Positions 33,793-43,878 of a stretch of DNA of 64,000 bases are shown here, one piece after another (position 1 is the stretch's first letter; each line of letters begins with the position of its first letter). A program made the position numbers and the translations under genes. Source of the stretch: Flavobacterium azizsancarii (GTDB lineage Bacteria; Bacteroidota; Bacteroidia; Flavobacteriales; Flavobacteriaceae); the NCBI RefSeq assembly GCF_027980145.1, contig NZ_JAMZNK010000013.1, forward strand, positions 1 through 64,000, given 5' to 3'. The notes under the pieces are model-generated. The model was given only the letters and a program-made list of their open reading frames with translations. It searched no databases and was not told where the DNA came from.

Positions 33793-35469
33793 ATGTGTGG
33801 AATCGTATGTGCCTTTGATCTAAAACAAAAAGCCGAAACATTAAGACCTCAAGTATTAGAAATGTCTAAAATCATTCGTCACCGCGGACCGGACTGGAGC
33901 GGAATTTACAGCAATGATAAAGCAATTCTTTCACACGAGCGTTTGGCAATTGTAGATCCAGCTTCAGGAAAACAACCTTTATTTACAGAAGATAAAAAAT
34001 TGGTTTTGGCTGCAAATGGTGAGATTTACAACCACAGAGAATTGCGTAAACAATTTGAAGGAAAATATAACTTTCAGACAGAAAGTGACTGTGAAGTTAT
34101 TTTAGCACTTTACAAAGAAAAAGGACCACACTTTGTAGACGAAATGAACGGAATTTTCGGATTCGCTATTTATGATGTTGAGAAAGATGAGTATTTTATT
34201 GCTCGTGATCACATGGGTATTATTCCCCTTTATATTGGTTGGGATCAGCACGGAACTTTTTATGTAGCTTCAGAATTGAAAGCATTAGAAGGATATTGCA
34301 CAAAAATCGAATTATTTCCTCCGGGACATTATATGACAAGCAAAGACGGTGAATTTGTACAATGGTACAAAAGAGACTGGGTAGATTATGATGCTGTAAA
34401 AGACAACGAAACAAGTATTCCTGCAATTAAAGAAGCACTTGAAGCGGCGGTTCACAGACAATTAATGAGTGATGTTCCTTACGGAGTTTTACTTTCAGGA
34501 GGTTTAGATTCGTCTATTACTTCGGCTGTAGCCAAAAAATTTGCACAAAAACGTATTGAGTCAGATGATACTACAGATGCGTGGTATCCTCAACTGCACT
34601 CTTTCTCAGTAGGATTAGATGGTTCTCCTGATTTAGCAGCAGCTCAAATTGTAGCAAAACATATCGGAACAATTCACCACGAAATCAAATTTACAATTCA
34701 GGAAGGTTTAGATGCAGTTCGTGATGTAATTTATAACCTGGAAACGTATGATGTAACTACGGTTAGAGCATCAACTCCAATGTGGTTAATGGCGAGAGTT
34801 ATTAAATCAATGGGAATCAAAATGGTATTATCAGGTGAAGGTGCAGATGAGTTGTTTGGAGGTTACTTATACTTTCATAAAGCACCAAATGCAAGAGAAT
34901 TTCACGAAGAAAACGTTCGTAAATTAGGCAAACTGCACATGTACGATTGTTTGCGTGCGAACAAAAGTTTGGCAGCATGGGGAATCGAAGGGCGTGTTCC
35001 GTTTTTAGATAAAGAATTTATGGATGTTGCGATGCGCATCAACCCACAAGATAAAATGATCAACAAAGAGCACCCAATGGAAAAATGGGTAGTTCGTAAA
35101 GCTTTTGAAGATATGTTGCCGGAAAGTGTAGCATGGAGACAAAAAGAGCAATTTTCTGATGGAGTAGGATACAGCTGGATTGATACTTTGAAAGAAGTGG
35201 TAGCCAAAGAAGTTTCAGATGAGCAATTGGCAAATGCAAGATTCAAATTCCCTTTGCAAACACCAACTTCTAAAGAGGAATATTACTATCGTTCGATCTT
35301 TGCAGAACATTTCCCTAGTGATGCTGCAGCTTTATGTGTGCCTCAGGAAGCAAGTGTTGCTTGTAGTACAAAAATTGCACTGGAGTGGGATGAAGCTTTC
35401 AAAAATATGAACGATCCTTCAGGACGAGCAGTGGCAAGTGTACATGATGACGCTTACGCGCAAGCATAA
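33793..35469 (+). CDS. asnB: Asparagine synthase (glutamine-hydrolysing)
   Basis: A 558-residue class II glutamine amidotransferase/asparagine synthetase that makes asparagine from aspartate, ATP and glutamine nitrogen. The glutaminase half has Cys2 (MCGIVCAF; nucleophile after Met removal), the RHRGPD motif (29-34), Arg50 in SHERLAIVD and Asn75 in AANGEIYNH, all as in E. coli AsnB (Cys1, Arg49, Asn74). The synthetase half has the pyrophosphate loop GVLLSGGLDSSITS (about 231-244) and LSGEGADELFGGY (about 350-362). It is followed 318 bases later by a paralogue with a degraded glutaminase site. A terminator follows at 35511-35536. Confidence 0.96.
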   Translation: MCGIVCAFDLKQKAETLRPQVLEMSKIIRHRGPDWSGIYSNDKAILSHERLAIVDPASGKQPLFTEDKKLVLAANGEIYNHRELRKQFEGKYNFQTESDCEVILALYKEKGPHFVDEMNGIFGFAIYDVEKDEYFIARDHMGIIPLYIGWDQHGTFYVASELKALEGYCTKIELFPPGHYMTSKDGEFVQWYKRDWVDYDAVKDNETSIPAIKEALEAAVHRQLMSDVPYGVLLSGGLDSSITSAVAKKFAQKRIESDDTTDAWYPQLHSFSVGLDGSPDLAAAQIVAKHIGTIHHEIKFTIQEGLDAVRDVIYNLETYDVTTVRASTPMWLMARVIKSMGIKMVLSGEGADELFGGYLYFHKAPNAREFHEENVRKLGKLHMYDCLRANKSLAAWGIEGRVPFLDKEFMDVAMRINPQDKMINKEHPMEKWVVRKAFEDMLPESVAWRQKEQFSDGVGYSWIDTLKEVVAKEVSDEQLANARFKFPLQTPTSKEEYYYRSIFAEHFPSDAAALCVPQEASVACSTKIALEWDEAFKNMNDPSGRAVASVHDDAYAQA

Positions 35470-35510
35470 ACAGGAATTATTAGAATTAGTATATATTATT
35501 TTTCCGAAAG

Positions 35511-35536
35511 ACGTTCTCAGTATTGAGGACGTTTTT
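35511..35536 (+). terminator. asnB terminator
   Basis: ACGTTCTCA and TGAGGACGT form a nine-base stem (one G-T pair) over the four-base loop GTAT and are followed by TTTTTC. It sits about 40 bases after the asnB stop codon. Confidence 0.7.
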
Positions 35537-35593
35537 CTTGTCTAATAATGTTAAAAACTATTATTTCAGATACTTAAATTTTTTTTTCAGCAA

Positions 35594-35619
35594 TTGTTTA
35601 AGTTTCTTTTTTATATTTG
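35594..35619 (+). promoter_or_regulatory. Possible promoter of the second asnB
   Basis: TTG at 35594-35596 and TATATTTG at 35612-35619, spaced by 15 bases, resemble the Bacteroidota promoter although the spacer is short. The gene starts at 35788, giving a 160-base leader. The remaining intergenic sequence shows nothing else. Confidence 0.4.
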
Positions 35620-35787
35620 GCATTCGCTGAAATAAAACAAATTACCTGTATTGTGGCTATATAATTACAGGAAGTAGATTATTTGGTATTAGTTTGGACT
35701 GAAAATTAGAAGATTATAAAGGAAATTATTCCCGGCTTACTTTGTTTAGTGTGAGCGAAAATTAAAATAAATAAAAAATAGAATAGT

Positions 35788-37404
35788 ATGTCTGGATTAT
35801 TGGCCGTTATTGGTAAAGGAAAAGACCCGCAACTCGTAAAAGAGCTTTCTAAAAGAATGTCGCATCGTGGTCCTGATGAACGTGATTTGCATATTATGGA
35901 GAATGGTAGTATTATTTGTCATGAAAGCCTGTCGATTATCGATTTAAAATCGGGTAAACAGCCAATTCAGGGAACTAATAAAGCCTGGATGGTTCATGAT
36001 GGGGAAATCTATAATTACCAGGAATTAAAAGATACAGTATTAAAAAATCATACGTTTAGAACAAAATCAGATTCAGAGGTAATTGTGCATCTGTATGAAG
36101 AATTTGGATACAAGTTTTGTAATATGCTTGATGGCGATTTTGCTTTTGTTATCATAGATGGTGATAATTATATTGCCGCCAGAGATGCAGTTGGTGTTAA
36201 ACCATTATATTACGGATTGGATGAAAGAGGAAGAATCTATTTTTCGTCAGAAATGAAATCAATTGCAGATCAGTGCAAATCGTTTTCAACTTTTCCTCCG
36301 GGACATTATTATACAGGAAAAACAGGTTTCGTAAAATATTATAATCCTGATTATGAAGATCATTCGAATGCTAATCAGGCATTAGATCTTGATCTGGTTC
36401 GTGAATCGTTAATACAGGCAACTCGTAAACGCTTAATGAGCGAAGTGCCGGTAGGTGTTTTACTTTCAGGAGGATTAGACTCCTCATTAACATCAGCAAT
36501 TGCAGCGCGATTGTTGAAGGAAAGCGGAGAAAAACTACATTCATTCTCTATTGGTTTAGATGCTGATTCTCCTGACAATAGTGCAGCAAGAAAAGCAGCT
36601 GAATTTTTAGGAACAGAACATCATGAAATACATTTTACGGTAGAAGAAGGTGTTGCTATTTTAGAAAAAGTGATTTATCATATCGAAACTTATGATATCA
36701 TTTCGGTAAGATCTGGCGTACCAATGTATTTGTTATCAAAAGCAGTAGCTGATCAGGGAATTAAGGTGATTCTTTCAGGAGAAGGAGCTGATGAAGTTTT
36801 TGGAGGTCATTTGTATTTTAGAAATGCGCCATCTACAGAAGAATTTCAGGATGAAACAATCGAAAGAGTTCAGAAATTGTTTACCGCAGATTTATTACGT
36901 GCTGATAAAACAACAATGGCTCACGGACTAGAAGCCAGAATTCCATTTTTGGACAAAGATTTTTTAGATGTTTCAATTCGAATTAAAACAGAAGAAAAAC
37001 AACCAAAGACATATGATGGTATTGAAAAATATATTTTAAGAAAAGCATTTGATACCCCCGAAAACCCATATTTGCCAACTGAAATTTTATGGAGACAAAA
37101 AGAACAGTTTTCTGATGGAGTGGGATATAAATGGGTTGACGAATTAATTGAATATTGTGCTACCCAGGTTTCTGATGAACAATTAGCCGGAGCAAGTGCT
37201 GAATTTCCATACAATTCACCAACAACAAAAGAAGCTTACCTATACAGATCTATTTTTCATAAATTCTATCCACAGGTTAGTGCTGCACAAACGGTTCGGA
37301 AATGGATCCCGAAATGGCAGGAAAACCAGGATCCGAGCGGAAGAGCAAATGCTGCACACGTAAAAGCGGATATTGAAATTTCTAAAGCGGGAGTTGTAGC
37401 GTAA
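35788..37404 (+). CDS. Asparagine synthase paralogue with a degraded glutaminase site
   Basis: A 538-residue paralogue of the preceding asnB, alignable over its whole length. The synthetase half is intact: GVLLSGGLDSSLTS (about 225-238), LSGEGADEVFGGH and a closing WRQKEQFSDGVGY. In the glutaminase half Cys2 is Ser (MSGLLAVIG), the Arg of HERLAIVD is Ser47 (HESLSIID) and the Asn of NGEIYN is Asp71 (DGEIYNY). So it cannot be expected to hydrolyse glutamine by the normal route. It may use ammonia, act with the neighbouring AsnB as a partner, or do a different amidation. The sequence is otherwise well kept, so it is not simply decaying. It is followed by a terminator and an M16 peptidase. Confidence 0.9.
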   Translation: MSGLLAVIGKGKDPQLVKELSKRMSHRGPDERDLHIMENGSIICHESLSIIDLKSGKQPIQGTNKAWMVHDGEIYNYQELKDTVLKNHTFRTKSDSEVIVHLYEEFGYKFCNMLDGDFAFVIIDGDNYIAARDAVGVKPLYYGLDERGRIYFSSEMKSIADQCKSFSTFPPGHYYTGKTGFVKYYNPDYEDHSNANQALDLDLVRESLIQATRKRLMSEVPVGVLLSGGLDSSLTSAIAARLLKESGEKLHSFSIGLDADSPDNSAARKAAEFLGTEHHEIHFTVEEGVAILEKVIYHIETYDIISVRSGVPMYLLSKAVADQGIKVILSGEGADEVFGGHLYFRNAPSTEEFQDETIERVQKLFTADLLRADKTTMAHGLEARIPFLDKDFLDVSIRIKTEEKQPKTYDGIEKYILRKAFDTPENPYLPTEILWRQKEQFSDGVGYKWVDELIEYCATQVSDEQLAGASAEFPYNSPTTKEAYLYRSIFHKFYPQVSAAQTVRKWIPKWQENQDPSGRANAAHVKADIEISKAGVVA

Positions 37405-37452
37405 ATTTCAAAAAGAGAAAAAAAAATTTCCAATTTGGAGAATAAATACTTA

Positions 37453-37492
37453 AAATCCGAAGCAACATGAAATATGTTGTTTCGGATTTTTT
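37453..37492 (+). terminator. Terminator after the second asnB
   Basis: AAATCCGAAGCAACAT (37453-) and ATGTTGTTTCGGATTT form a long near-perfect stem ending in TTTTTTT. A very similar hairpin occurs after the M16 peptidase (40383-40422), a pair of related terminators. Confidence 0.9.
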
Positions 37493-37544
37493 TATGTCTC
37501 ATTTTTAGAATTTTGTCCCAAAACTCAGGGATAAAAATTAGAAT

Positions 37545-37571
37545 TTGATATTCAGAAAAATACTATATTTG
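37545..37571 (+). promoter_or_regulatory. Promoter of the M16 peptidase gene
   Basis: TTG at 37545-37547 and TATATTTG at 37564-37571 with a 16-base spacer match the TTG / TAnnTTTG consensus. It lies 36 bases before the start codon. Confidence 0.55.
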
Positions 37572-37606
37572 ATTACCAAAGAATAAATTAATTTTAAATG
37601 TAATCT

Positions 37607-40342
37607 ATGAGAAACTTATTATTAAGTAGTATTTTATGCTGTTCGCTTGTTTCATTGAGTTCGGTTTATGCGCAAAAAAAGATTGAAACTCCTAAATACA
37701 TTAAAAATGTAGAAGGTGTAAAAGAGTATTCATTGAATAACGGATTAAAAGTACTGTTGATTCCGGATGCTTCTCAAAGCAATATGATTGTAAATATTGT
37801 TTATAATGTAGGTTCCAGAAATGAAGGTTACGGAGAAAAAGGTATGGCGCATTTACTGGAGCACATGCTTTTTAAGAGTACTAAAAACTTAGGTGACATC
37901 AAAAAAATGCTTTCTGATAAAGGAGGAAATGCAAACGGAACTACTTGGTTAGATCGTACCAATTACTACGAAATTTTTCCTTCTAATGATGAGAATTTAA
38001 AGTGGAGTATAGAAATGGAGGCAGACAGAATGGTTAATTCGGCCATTTTGCAAACGGATCTTAGTAAGGAATTTTCAGTAGTAAGAAATGAGTTTGAAAT
38101 AGGAGAAAACAATCCTGATGGGGTTTTGCAGGAAAGAATACTTTCTGCGGCTTATTTATGGCACAATTACGGCAGAAGTACTATTGGAAGTAAAGAAGAT
38201 ATTGAACGCGTAAAAGCGAATAGACTTAGGGTTTTTTATGAAAAATATTATCAGCCGGATAATTCAACTTTAATAATTGCCGGTAAATTTGATGAGAAAA
38301 AAGCATTACAATATGTAGGGCAATATTTTGGTGCGATTCCAAGACCTAAAAGAGTTTTAGATAAAACTTATACTATAGAACCAGCTCAGGATGGCGAAAA
38401 ATATGTAGAGCTTAAAAGAGCAGGAGACAGCAAAAATATCGGAGCTTTATATCATACTGCAGCTTATGTAGATAAAGATTATGCTGCAATCGACGCATTA
38501 GGAGAGATTTTAACGGCTGATCCATCAGGTTACTTGTATAAAACATTGGTCGAAACACAAAAAGTATCCAGTATTTATTTTTGGCAGCCCATCACAAGAG
38601 ATGCCAGCTTTTTATATTTTGGGGTAGCGGTTCCAAATGATAAAGATATTAAGGCGACAAAGGAAATTGTAAGAGACGAGCTGGATAAAATAGGTTCGAC
38701 AAAATATACAGATGAAGATGTAAGCAGAGCGAAGGCTAAAATTATTACACAAATCGAAAGTGTAAAAAACAATACCATTTCGTTTGCAATAAATCTTACT
38801 GAAGTTATTGGAGCAGGAGATTACAGATTAGGATTTTTGTACAGGGATGCTGTCGAGAACTTAACAAAAGAAGATATACAAAGAGTGGCCGAGAAATATT
38901 TTAGAAGTAACAATAGAACAGTTGGAGTATTTATTCCGTCAAAAGACGAACAAAGAGTAAAGCCTGCTGAATATACAGACGAACAATTAGTTGCTTTTAC
39001 AAAAGATTACAAAGGAAAAGCTTTAGAAAAAGAAACAGCTGCATTTGAAGCTTCGATTAAAAATTTGAAACAAAATTTAGTTGAAGGAAAACTAAGTAAT
39101 GGTGCAAAATACGGATTGATTAAAAAAGAAATTAAAGGAGGAAAAGTTCAGGCTAATTTTAAATTTCCGGTAAGCAATCAAAAAGATTTAGCAGGTAAAA
39201 CGGATGCCGGTGGTATTCTGGCCCAATTACTGAAAACAGGAACTAAAAGCAAAACCAAAGAGCAAATTCAGGATAGACTGGATCAGTTAAAATCAAGTAT
39301 CAATTTTAATTTTACAAGACAAACCCTGTCAATTAATATTAGTACTTATAAAGAGAATTTTAAGGAGGTAATGGAGATTTTGGGAGATTTGCTGGTTAAT
39401 TCTACTTTTCCGGAAAATGAACTAACAAAAACAATCAGTGATTATAATACTTATTTAGAATCGAACTTAAATGATCCCCAGTCAGTCGCATTTACAGAGA
39501 TTTCACGACAAACGACAAAATACCCTAAAGAAAGTATTTTTTATACCTTGACAATTCAAGAACAGATCGATGCTTTTAAAAAGATCAAACAGTCCGAAAT
39601 AGTTGATTTTTACACCAATATTTTAGGAGGAAATAATGGGGTAGGAAGTATTGTAGGAGAACTTGATGCTAAATCAACAGCAGAGATTTTAGAAAATACG
39701 TTTGGAAAATGGAATTCTAAATCGAAATATGAACTTGCTTTACCTACTTATTTTGAAACAGCGAAACTGGACAAGGATGTAATTACTCCTGATAAAGAAA
39801 ATGCTGTTGCCATAGGAAGAATAAATTTTAAAATGGACAGAAACAACCCTGATTATCCTGCCTTTATTATGGCGAATGAGATACTGGGAAGCGGAGGGTT
39901 TTTGAGTGCAAGAATTCCTATGAGATTAAGAGAAAAAGAAGGAATAAGTTATGGAGCAGGCTCTTTTATTGATGTACCGTTGATAAGTGATGTGGCTTCA
40001 TGGAGTTATTATGCGTTTTTAAATCCAACAAAAAAGAATGCCGTTGAAACCGCGACGAAAGAAGAAATTGCAAAAGCATTAAAAGATGGATTTACAGCAG
40101 ATGAATTAAAATCAAATTTGGTTAGCTGGCAAAATGAGAGAAAAACCAGACTGGGAGTTGATGATACCTTAATGAGTTTGACAAACACTTATCTTCAATA
40201 TGGTATTTCTCTGGAAGATTATGATGCTCTGGATACTAAAGTAAAAGCCTTAAAAGTAGAAGAGGTAAATGCAGTTTTGAAAAAGTATTTGAGCCTGGAT
40301 AAAATGACCTCGATTTATGTTGGAGATTTTAATAAGAAATAG
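37607..40342 (+). CDS. M16 family metallopeptidase (pitrilysin-like)
   Basis: A 911-residue zinc peptidase with two M16 halves. After a signal peptide (CSLVSLSSVYAQ, to residue 22), the inverted zinc-binding motif HLLEH is at 82-86 (GMAHLLEHMLFKS) with the further Glu in VVRNEFEIGENNPDG. The second half contains a non-catalytic M16 C-terminal domain. Members degrade unfolded or small peptides in the periplasm. In many flavobacteria it follows asnB, as here. It has its own promoter and a terminator at 40383-40422. Confidence 0.92.
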   Translation: MRNLLLSSILCCSLVSLSSVYAQKKIETPKYIKNVEGVKEYSLNNGLKVLLIPDASQSNMIVNIVYNVGSRNEGYGEKGMAHLLEHMLFKSTKNLGDIKKMLSDKGGNANGTTWLDRTNYYEIFPSNDENLKWSIEMEADRMVNSAILQTDLSKEFSVVRNEFEIGENNPDGVLQERILSAAYLWHNYGRSTIGSKEDIERVKANRLRVFYEKYYQPDNSTLIIAGKFDEKKALQYVGQYFGAIPRPKRVLDKTYTIEPAQDGEKYVELKRAGDSKNIGALYHTAAYVDKDYAAIDALGEILTADPSGYLYKTLVETQKVSSIYFWQPITRDASFLYFGVAVPNDKDIKATKEIVRDELDKIGSTKYTDEDVSRAKAKIITQIESVKNNTISFAINLTEVIGAGDYRLGFLYRDAVENLTKEDIQRVAEKYFRSNNRTVGVFIPSKDEQRVKPAEYTDEQLVAFTKDYKGKALEKETAAFEASIKNLKQNLVEGKLSNGAKYGLIKKEIKGGKVQANFKFPVSNQKDLAGKTDAGGILAQLLKTGTKSKTKEQIQDRLDQLKSSINFNFTRQTLSINISTYKENFKEVMEILGDLLVNSTFPENELTKTISDYNTYLESNLNDPQSVAFTEISRQTTKYPKESIFYTLTIQEQIDAFKKIKQSEIVDFYTNILGGNNGVGSIVGELDAKSTAEILENTFGKWNSKSKYELALPTYFETAKLDKDVITPDKENAVAIGRINFKMDRNNPDYPAFIMANEILGSGGFLSARIPMRLREKEGISYGAGSFIDVPLISDVASWSYYAFLNPTKKNAVETATKEEIAKALKDGFTADELKSNLVSWQNERKTRLGVDDTLMSLTNTYLQYGISLEDYDALDTKVKALKVEEVNAVLKKYLSLDKMTSIYVGDFNKK

Positions 40343-40382
40343 TAAAAAAGAAAAATTTCAATTTTCTTAAATTCCAAATCTT

Positions 40383-40422
40383 AAATCCGAAATGACATTA
40401 AAATTGTTGTTTCGGATTTTTT
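40383..40422 (+). terminator. Terminator of the M16 peptidase gene
   Basis: AAATCCGAAATGACATT and a matching AATTGTTGTTTCGGATTT form a stem closed by TTTTTTT. It nearly repeats the hairpin at 37453-37492. After it, the sequence up to gyrB is AT-rich with several GGAATTT repeats at 40491-40525. Confidence 0.85.
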
Positions 40423-40609
40423 TATTTCATCCTGTTCTCAAGATTATAATAGATGTTGTTATTTGATTTTTTTGTGTTATTCCTATTTTTGGAATTTGGA
40501 ATTTATGAAGTTTGGAATTTAAAGTTGGCTTTTGGAGTTTATTTTTGGTTTTTAAGACAATTGTGTTAATAACTTAAGTGCTTTAAACAGTATTTTAACG
40601 GATATATAA

Positions 40610-42610
<2,001 letters not shown>

Positions 42611-42623
42611 TAATATTTAGTCA

Positions 42624-42670
42624 TCAATTCGTTTAATTGTTTAAATTTACTTAAACGATTAAACGAATTG
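42624..42670 (+). terminator. Hairpin between gyrB and mdh
   Basis: CAATTCGTTTAATTGTTTAA (42625-) and its complement TTAAACGATTAAACGAATTG form a long stem. Words of this hairpin recur at 61489-61618. It could be a terminator, followed by TTTATTT, and may belong to a dispersed repeat family. Confidence 0.6.
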
Positions 42671-42715
42671 TTTATTTATCAAATAAATTAATTAATAACC
42701 GATAAAGTATAAAAT

Positions 42716-43651
42716 ATGAAAGTTACCATTGTAGGAGCAGGAAATGTTGGAGCTACATGTGCAGATGTTATTTCTTATAGAGGAATTGCAAGCGAAGTAG
42801 TGTTGTTGGATATTAAAGAAGGTTTTGCCGAAGGGAAAGCGTTGGATATCATGCAATGTGCGACAAATACAGGTTTTAATACCAAAGTGTCTGGCGTGAC
42901 TAACGATTATTCTAAAACTGCCGGAAGTGATGTAGTAGTAATTACATCAGGAATTCCAAGAAAACCAGGAATGACTCGTGAGGAATTAATTGGCATAAAT
43001 GCAGGAATTGTGAAAACAGTTGCTGAAAATGTACTAAAACATTCCCCAAATACTATAATAGTTGTAGTTTCAAATCCAATGGATACTATGACTTATTTAG
43101 CTTTAAAAGCTACCGGAGTACCAAAAAACAGAATTATAGGTATGGGTGGAGCGTTAGATAGTTCTCGTTTCAGAACATATCTTTCTTTGGCTCTTGATAA
43201 GCCTGCAAATGATATCTCAGCAATGGTTATTGGTGGTCACGGTGATACGACTATGATTCCTTTGACTCGTTTGGCTTCTTACAACGGAATTCCGGTAACA
43301 GAATTTCTTTCAGAAGAGGTATTGCAAAAAGTAGCTGCTGATACAATGGTTGGCGGAGCTACTCTTACAGGTCTTTTAGGAACATCAGCATGGTATGCGC
43401 CAGGAGCTTCTGTTGCGTATCTTGTCGACAGTATTTTAAACGATCAAAAGAAAATGATTGCTTGTTCTGTTTTTGTCGAAGGAGAATACGGGCAAAATGA
43501 CATATGTATTGGAGTTCCATGTATAATTGGAAAGAATGGAGTTGAAGAAATTTTAGACATCAAATTAAATGACCACGAAAAAGCTCTGTTTGCAAAAAGT
43601 GCAGATGCAGTTAGAGGTATGAATGATGCTCTAAAATCGATTTTAGTATAA
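42716..43651 (+). CDS. mdh: Malate dehydrogenase
   Basis: A 311-residue NAD-dependent enzyme converting malate and oxaloacetate, in the TCA cycle. The Rossmann start is VGAGNVGATCADV (about 5-17), GIPRKPGMTREEL is the mobile loop with Arg at about 80-90, NPMDTMTYL and VIGGHGDTTMIPLTR (about 170-185) includes the catalytic His. It matches the lactate-dehydrogenase-like Mdh of this phylum rather than the E. coli type. It is single-gene, with a terminator. Confidence 0.95.
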   Translation: MKVTIVGAGNVGATCADVISYRGIASEVVLLDIKEGFAEGKALDIMQCATNTGFNTKVSGVTNDYSKTAGSDVVVITSGIPRKPGMTREELIGINAGIVKTVAENVLKHSPNTIIVVVSNPMDTMTYLALKATGVPKNRIIGMGGALDSSRFRTYLSLALDKPANDISAMVIGGHGDTTMIPLTRLASYNGIPVTEFLSEEVLQKVAADTMVGGATLTGLLGTSAWYAPGASVAYLVDSILNDQKKMIACSVFVEGEYGQNDICIGVPCIIGKNGVEEILDIKLNDHEKALFAKSADAVRGMNDALKSILV

Positions 43652-43670
43652 CGATTTTCGTAAAAAAGGG

Positions 43671-43700
43671 AAAAGACTGCACTTTTGCAGTCTTTTTTTT
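43671..43700 (+). terminator. mdh terminator
   Basis: AAAAGACTGC, four-base loop ACTTTT region, GCAGTCTTTTTTTT: a compact G/C stem with a T8 tail, 20 bases after the mdh stop codon. Confidence 0.9.
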
Positions 43701-43720
43701 AAGATTAATTAATAAATAAA

Positions 43721-43751
43721 TTGGTTAATCTTTTCGTTAATTATATATTTG
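43721..43751 (+). promoter_or_regulatory. Promoter of secDF
   Basis: TTG at 43721-43723 and TATATTTG at 43744-43751, 20 bases apart, match the Bacteroidota -33/-7 consensus best of the promoters in this window. The start codon lies 127 bases beyond the -7 element. Confidence 0.65.
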
Positions 43752-43878
43752 CTCGGTTTAAAAAAAATGTGGTAATTCGTGATCTCGATTTTTTAGTTTT
43801 AAAAATTCATGTCAGGGCTTATTTTATGGGACTTTAAAACAAAAACAAACTATAAAACATAATTAATTTTTAGTAATA

